Source: Hymenobacter sp. 15J16-1T3B
Lineage (GTDB): Bacteria; Bacteroidota; Bacteroidia; Cytophagales; Hymenobacteraceae
Direction: 5' to 3'
Assembly: GCF_020711235.1 (NCBI RefSeq)
Contig: NZ_JAJFAV010000004.1
Coordinates: 124,001 to 188,000 of the forward strand
DNA length: 64,000 nt
Shown: piece by piece, positions 61,601 to 64,000 of the stretch
Layout of the letters: every line of letters starts with the position of its first letter
How positions within the stretch are numbered: position 1 is the stretch's first letter
The notes under the pieces: generated by a model
Told to the model about the DNA's origin: nothing
The model's input: the letters and a program-made list of their open reading frames with translations, nothing else
The model's database searches: none
Translations under genes and position numbers: made by a program

Positions 61601-61740
61601 GGGGCTTCAAAGTTCTCGATGCCGTCAATACCCAGCCGAACATTACGTATCTGACCAAGATCCGTAATAGCGCCACCAGCGAGTTCTTCGCGCCCGAGGT
61701 GGAGAAAGCCGAGAAAAAGGCTGAAGCCCACAACGCCTAA
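58672..61740 (+). CDS. actB: Alternative complex III subunit ActB, iron-sulfur and molybdopterin-like protein
   Basis: A 1022-residue protein. An export-type N terminus has RR at 46-47 in RRDFLKLMGFGLAAATLASC with a possible lipid Cys at 65. The large domain resembles molybdopterin oxidoreductases but in this family lacks the cofactor. The C-terminal ferredoxin-like domain carries four cysteine clusters: CIGCGSCVVGC (748), CQHCNHAPCETVC (824), CVGTRYCANNC (856), CSFC (915) and CAQSC (945). It takes electrons from quinol in ActC and sends them to ActA. I start at MQESPKYW; the frame is open from 58543, but the upstream part is not conserved in character. Confidence 0.95.
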   Translation: MQESPKYWKGIEELENSPEFLHNALSEFGIPMKESRPSTDDTVAPRRDFLKLMGFGLAAATLASCEAPVRKAIPYLNKPEEVDPGIANFYASTYFTGQDYNSVLVKTREGRPIKLEGNPESPVTRGGLSARAQASVLSLYDGARLQSFAINGKPADKEKVDQELRGRLASAGRIAIVSHTIISPSTKRAIADFAGRFGNVEHVMYDANSVSALLRANGGVVPGYDFSKASVIVSLGADFLGTWISPVEYAAQYVVNRKVSSDKRSMSRHIQFETNMSLTGSNADIRAAVKPSQIGTIAQQLHAAIVGGSMPAKPADPKKDIMANALYMAASELKAAGNGGLVVSGSNDANVQALVAAINAALGTAAINPAAPSYVRQGDDQRMANLVNGIGSYGAVIFYHANPVYDHPMGDKVAAALANKGLLSISFNHTADETGSLCQYQCPDHHWMESWNDYEPKRGFLSLAQPVITPLFKTRQAQESLLTWAGNPTSYYNYLRNNWRGILGGNFQAGWDKAVHDGVATGTLLPAPAAQLAPAGQATAPAAKSGGVELAIYEKVALGSGAEANNPWLQELPDPVSKATWGNYVTVPRAMAKEKGWEQGDVVKVTANGKSLELPVLIQPGQAQGTIGIALGYGRTKAGMVADKVGANAYPLVSLADNALNYTATATVEATGSREPLAQTQTHHTIMDRKPVVQVATLEQYIKNPKEVTEYDKIATPDGLEKPSKVSLWQDYEYKNHHWAMAIDLNSCIGCGSCVVGCQVENNVPVVGKQEVINRREMHWLRIDRYYSSDTHKDSFEDKGKLSTYALMEDPSDNPQVIFQPMLCQHCNHAPCETVCPVLATTHSTEGLNQMTYNRCVGTRYCANNCPYKVRRFNWFSYYSNEKFETVNGHMFTDLGRMVLNPDVMVRARGVIEKCSFCVQRIQLGKLEAKKQKRRPVDGEVVTACAQSCPTQAIVFGDLKDPNSRVAQIWRREDGERGFKVLDAVNTQPNITYLTKIRNSATSEFFAPEVEKAEKKAEAHNA

Positions 61741-61768
61741 GTCAACACGAACCAATTAACCAACCAAT

Positions 61769-63223
61769 ATGCAGCACGTTTCGCCTGTACGCATACCGCT
61801 CGTAACCAGCGGTAAGACGTACCACGACGTCACCGAGGACGTGTGCCGCCAGGTAGAGGCCAAGCCGAACGTCCGCTGGATGGCCGCGCTGGCAGTTGCC
61901 CTGTTTTTCCTTGGTGTATTCCTCTACTCGGTATACCGCACCTTGTGGTACGGTATCGGGGAATGGGGTCTGAACAAAACCGTTGACTGGGCCTGGGACA
62001 TCACCAACTTCGTGTGGTGGGTCGGTATCGGTCACGCCGGCACGCTGATTTCGGCGGTACTGCTGCTGTTCCGCCAAAAGTGGCGGACCTCCATCAACCG
62101 CGCGGCCGAGGCCATGACCATCTTTGCCGTCATCTGCGCGGCCATGTTCCCGGTGCTGCACATGGGCCGTCCCTGGCTCGCGTTCTGGGTACTGCCGCTG
62201 CAAAACACGTTCGGCTCGCTGTGGGTTAACTTCAATTCGCCGCTGCTCTGGGACGTATTCGCTATTTCGACCTACTTCTCCGTGTCGCTGGTGTTCTGGT
62301 ACACGGGCCTGGTGCCCGACTTCGCTACCATCCGTGACCGCGCCAAAGGCCCCATCGCCCGCCGCGCCTACGCTCTGCTGAGCTTCGGCTGGAAGGGTGG
62401 TGCCAAGCATTGGTCGCGCTACGAAACGGTGTCGCTGATTCTGGCCGGCGTGTCGACCCCGCTGGTACTTTCGGTACACACCATCGTATCGATGGACTTC
62501 GCCACCTCGGTGGTGCCGGGCTGGCACACGACCATCTTCCCGCCCTACTTCGTGGCCGGCGCCATCTTCTCGGGCTTCGCCATGGTGCTCACCTTGATGC
62601 TCATCACCCGCGTGGTATTCAAGCTGGAAGACTACATCACGCTCGAGCACATCGCGCTGATGAACAAAATCATGATGATTACGGGCTCCATCGTGGGCGT
62701 GGCCTACATCACGGAGTTCTTCATTGCCTGGTACTCGCAGGTGGAGTTCGAGCAGTACGCCTTCATCAACCGCGCCACCGGCCCCTACTGGTGGGCGTAC
62801 TGGTCGATGATGACCTGCAACGTGATTTCGCCCCAGCTGGTGTGGATCCGCCGCGTGCGCTACAGCATCCCGATGACCTTCGTGCTGTCCATCATCGTGA
62901 ACATCGGCATGTGGTTCGAGCGCTTCGTGATTATCGTCACCTCGCTGCACCGCGACTACCTGCCCTCGTCCTGGGCCATGTTCTCGCCCTCCATCATCGA
63001 CATCGGCATCTACGTGGGCACGCTGGGCCTGTTCTTCACCCTGTTCCTGCTCTTCGCCAAGTTCTTCCCGGTCATCAACATGGCCGAAGTGAAGTCCATC
63101 CTGAAATACGGGGTGGACAACGGTCCGACCTACGGCGGCCCCAACACGGGTGCCCAACAGTCGACCTACCGCCCCACCGGCGCTCCTGCCTCCGCCCCCG
63201 TAAACTACAACAAGCATGACTAA
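61769..63223 (+). CDS. actC: Alternative complex III subunit ActC, NrfD-like quinol-binding membrane protein
   Basis: A 484-residue integral membrane protein of the NrfD/PsrC family with about ten transmembrane helices. The start is [20 protein letters not shown]. Helices include [20 protein letters not shown] and [19 protein letters not shown]. The motif [11 protein letters not shown] is common in this family. It is the quinol-oxidising part of the complex. The last 8 bp overlap actD, so the two are translationally linked. Confidence 0.95.
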   Translation: MQHVSPVRIPLVTSGKTYHDVTEDVCRQVEAKPNVRWMAALAVALFFLGVFLYSVYRTLWYGIGEWGLNKTVDWAWDITNFVWWVGIGHAGTLISAVLLLFRQKWRTSINRAAEAMTIFAVICAAMFPVLHMGRPWLAFWVLPLQNTFGSLWVNFNSPLLWDVFAISTYFSVSLVFWYTGLVPDFATIRDRAKGPIARRAYALLSFGWKGGAKHWSRYETVSLILAGVSTPLVLSVHTIVSMDFATSVVPGWHTTIFPPYFVAGAIFSGFAMVLTLMLITRVVFKLEDYITLEHIALMNKIMMITGSIVGVAYITEFFIAWYSQVEFEQYAFINRATGPYWWAYWSMMTCNVISPQLVWIRRVRYSIPMTFVLSIIVNIGMWFERFVIIVTSLHRDYLPSSWAMFSPSIIDIGIYVGTLGLFFTLFLLFAKFFPVINMAEVKSILKYGVDNGPTYGGPNTGAQQSTYRPTGAPASAPVNYNKHD

Positions 63224-63740
63224 GCGTTACGCGCTCGGCATCTTCGAGGACGAAGACGTGCTCCTGCACGCCATTGAGAACGTCCGTGCTGCCGGCGTAA
63301 AAATCTACGACGTTTTCTCGCCCTACCCGGTGCACGGCATCGACGACGCCCTGGGTATCGAACGCTCCCGTCTGCCGATTGCCGCCTTCTTCTATGGGCT
63401 GTGCGGTCTGTCGTTTGCGCTGTGGATGCAGATTTACATGCTGGGTTTCGACTGGCCGATGATTATCGGTGGCAAGCCCCACATCGGTCTGCCCGCGTTC
63501 ATTCCGGTTTCCTTCGAGCTGACGGTACTCTTCTGCTGCCACGGCATGGTGATTACCTTCTACACCATCAGCGGCCTCTATCCTCGCATGAAAGTGCCGG
63601 TGATGGATGTCCGGTCAACTGACGATAAGTTCGTCATGGCCATCGAGCTGAAGGAAGACGCCGACCTGGGCAATCTGACCCAGCTGCTCCGTGCCAACGG
63701 GGCTTCCGAAGTGAACGAGAAAGAAATGACCAAAGAATAA
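63216..63740 (+). CDS. actD: Alternative complex III subunit ActD (DUF3341)
   Basis: A 174-residue membrane protein. The soluble N terminus [20 protein letters not shown] is the DUF3341 signature. It continues [20 protein letters not shown], then has two helices (about 51-71 and 90-115). It is a structural subunit of alternative complex III. Overlaps actC by 8 bp and actE by 1 bp. Confidence 0.95.
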   Translation: MTKRYALGIFEDEDVLLHAIENVRAAGVKIYDVFSPYPVHGIDDALGIERSRLPIAAFFYGLCGLSFALWMQIYMLGFDWPMIIGGKPHIGLPAFIPVSFELTVLFCCHGMVITFYTISGLYPRMKVPVMDVRSTDDKFVMAIELKEDADLGNLTQLLRANGASEVNEKEMTKE

Positions 63741-64000
63741 TGACGCACTCCTTTAAATACGGCGTCCAGGCTTCGGCCATTCTGTTTGCTTCGGTGCTGA
63801 CTACGGCCTGCAACGATGCCAACAACCCCGGTCTGGAATACGCGCCGCAGATGTACGAGTCGCTTCCGTACGACCCGTTGCGCCAAGTTGATGCTAACAC
63901 GGTAAACCCGATGGGCATTAACGAGCGCACCCCGGCTGTGGGCACGGTGCCCCGCGGCAAGCTCAACTACTTCGACCATATTGGTAAGGATAGTGTGGGT
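63740..64000 (+). CDS. actE: Alternative complex III subunit ActE, N-terminal part (cut by the window edge)
   Basis: The ATG shares its A with the actD stop (TAATG). The visible 87 residues open [20 protein letters not shown], with a lipoprotein Cys in LTTAC (residue 24), then GLEYAPQMYESLPYDPL and a PMGINERTPAVGTVPRGKL stretch typical of ActE. The heme motif should lie beyond the window. ActE is a monoheme cytochrome in this complex. Gene order actA-B-C-D-E supports the call. Confidence 0.9.
   Translation, partial: MTHSFKYGVQASAILFASVLTTACNDANNPGLEYAPQMYESLPYDPLRQVDANTVNPMGINERTPAVGTVPRGKLNYFDHIGKDSVG

Noticed and set aside
59920-61755. 611-residue minus-strand frame opposite actB
   Set aside because: The plus strand encodes a textbook ActB with all its cysteine clusters; the antisense frame is an artefact.

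Overview
The window comes from a GC-rich member of the Bacteroidetes, most likely a Hymenobacter-like cytophagale (an inference from gene content; no rRNA gene is present). Supporting signs are three SusC/SusD outer-membrane pairs, an alternative complex III operon (actABCDE), a GSCFA-domain protein, many lipoproteins, -7 promoter elements of the TAnnTTTG type just upstream of many starts, and no Shine-Dalgarno-like sequence at the starts inspected. The one clear AGGAGG noted lies inside prfB, where it drives a programmed frameshift.

Layout. 1-9045: two divergent SusCD pairs with no carbohydrate enzymes or regulators beside them. 9144-17497: a mostly minus-strand housekeeping stretch: prfB, ilvE, a corrinoid adenosyltransferase, then plsC-gatC-TPR membrane protein-ABC ATPase, then a Nudix hydrolase. 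17710-24585: a small acidic protein, rnhB, a three-gene CZB/histidine kinase/response regulator unit, gcvT, a comB-like phosphatase, a MazG-like protein and dtd. 24740-28535: a GT-C-type membrane glycosyltransferase, an acyltransferase-3 protein and mltG. 28936-33753: a glyoxylate-shunt locus with a RamB/ScfR-type regulator divergent from aceB and aceA. 33754-35367: repeat elements, then rnd. 35760-40208: the third SusCD pair. 40286-48182: small proteins of unknown role, an M14 peptidase, queA, an exported methyltransferase and two facing lipoproteins. 48456-56827: priA, a YyaL/DUF255 protein, the GSCFA protein and rpsF-rpsR-rplI. 57206-64000: actA-actE, cut off at the window edge.

How the genes fit together. 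The actABCDE products form a quinol-oxidising, cytochrome-c-linked respiratory complex. aceB and aceA allow growth on acetate or fatty acids, and the divergent regulator has a candidate inverted-repeat operator lying over the aceB promoter. The SusCD pairs import unidentified oligomeric nutrients across the outer membrane through TonB. Between genes there are several palindromic repeats: a two-copy composite element of about 180-200 bp with a terminator hairpin at its centre, a 150-bp MITE-like element with 17-bp terminal inverted repeats flanked by TA, and REP-like palindromes containing GTCATTCCGAGC. Several of these seem to have been co-opted as transcription terminators.

No tRNA, rRNA, CRISPR array, prophage or complete insertion sequence was seen. 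Most window-spanning antisense reading frames are artefacts of high GC content.
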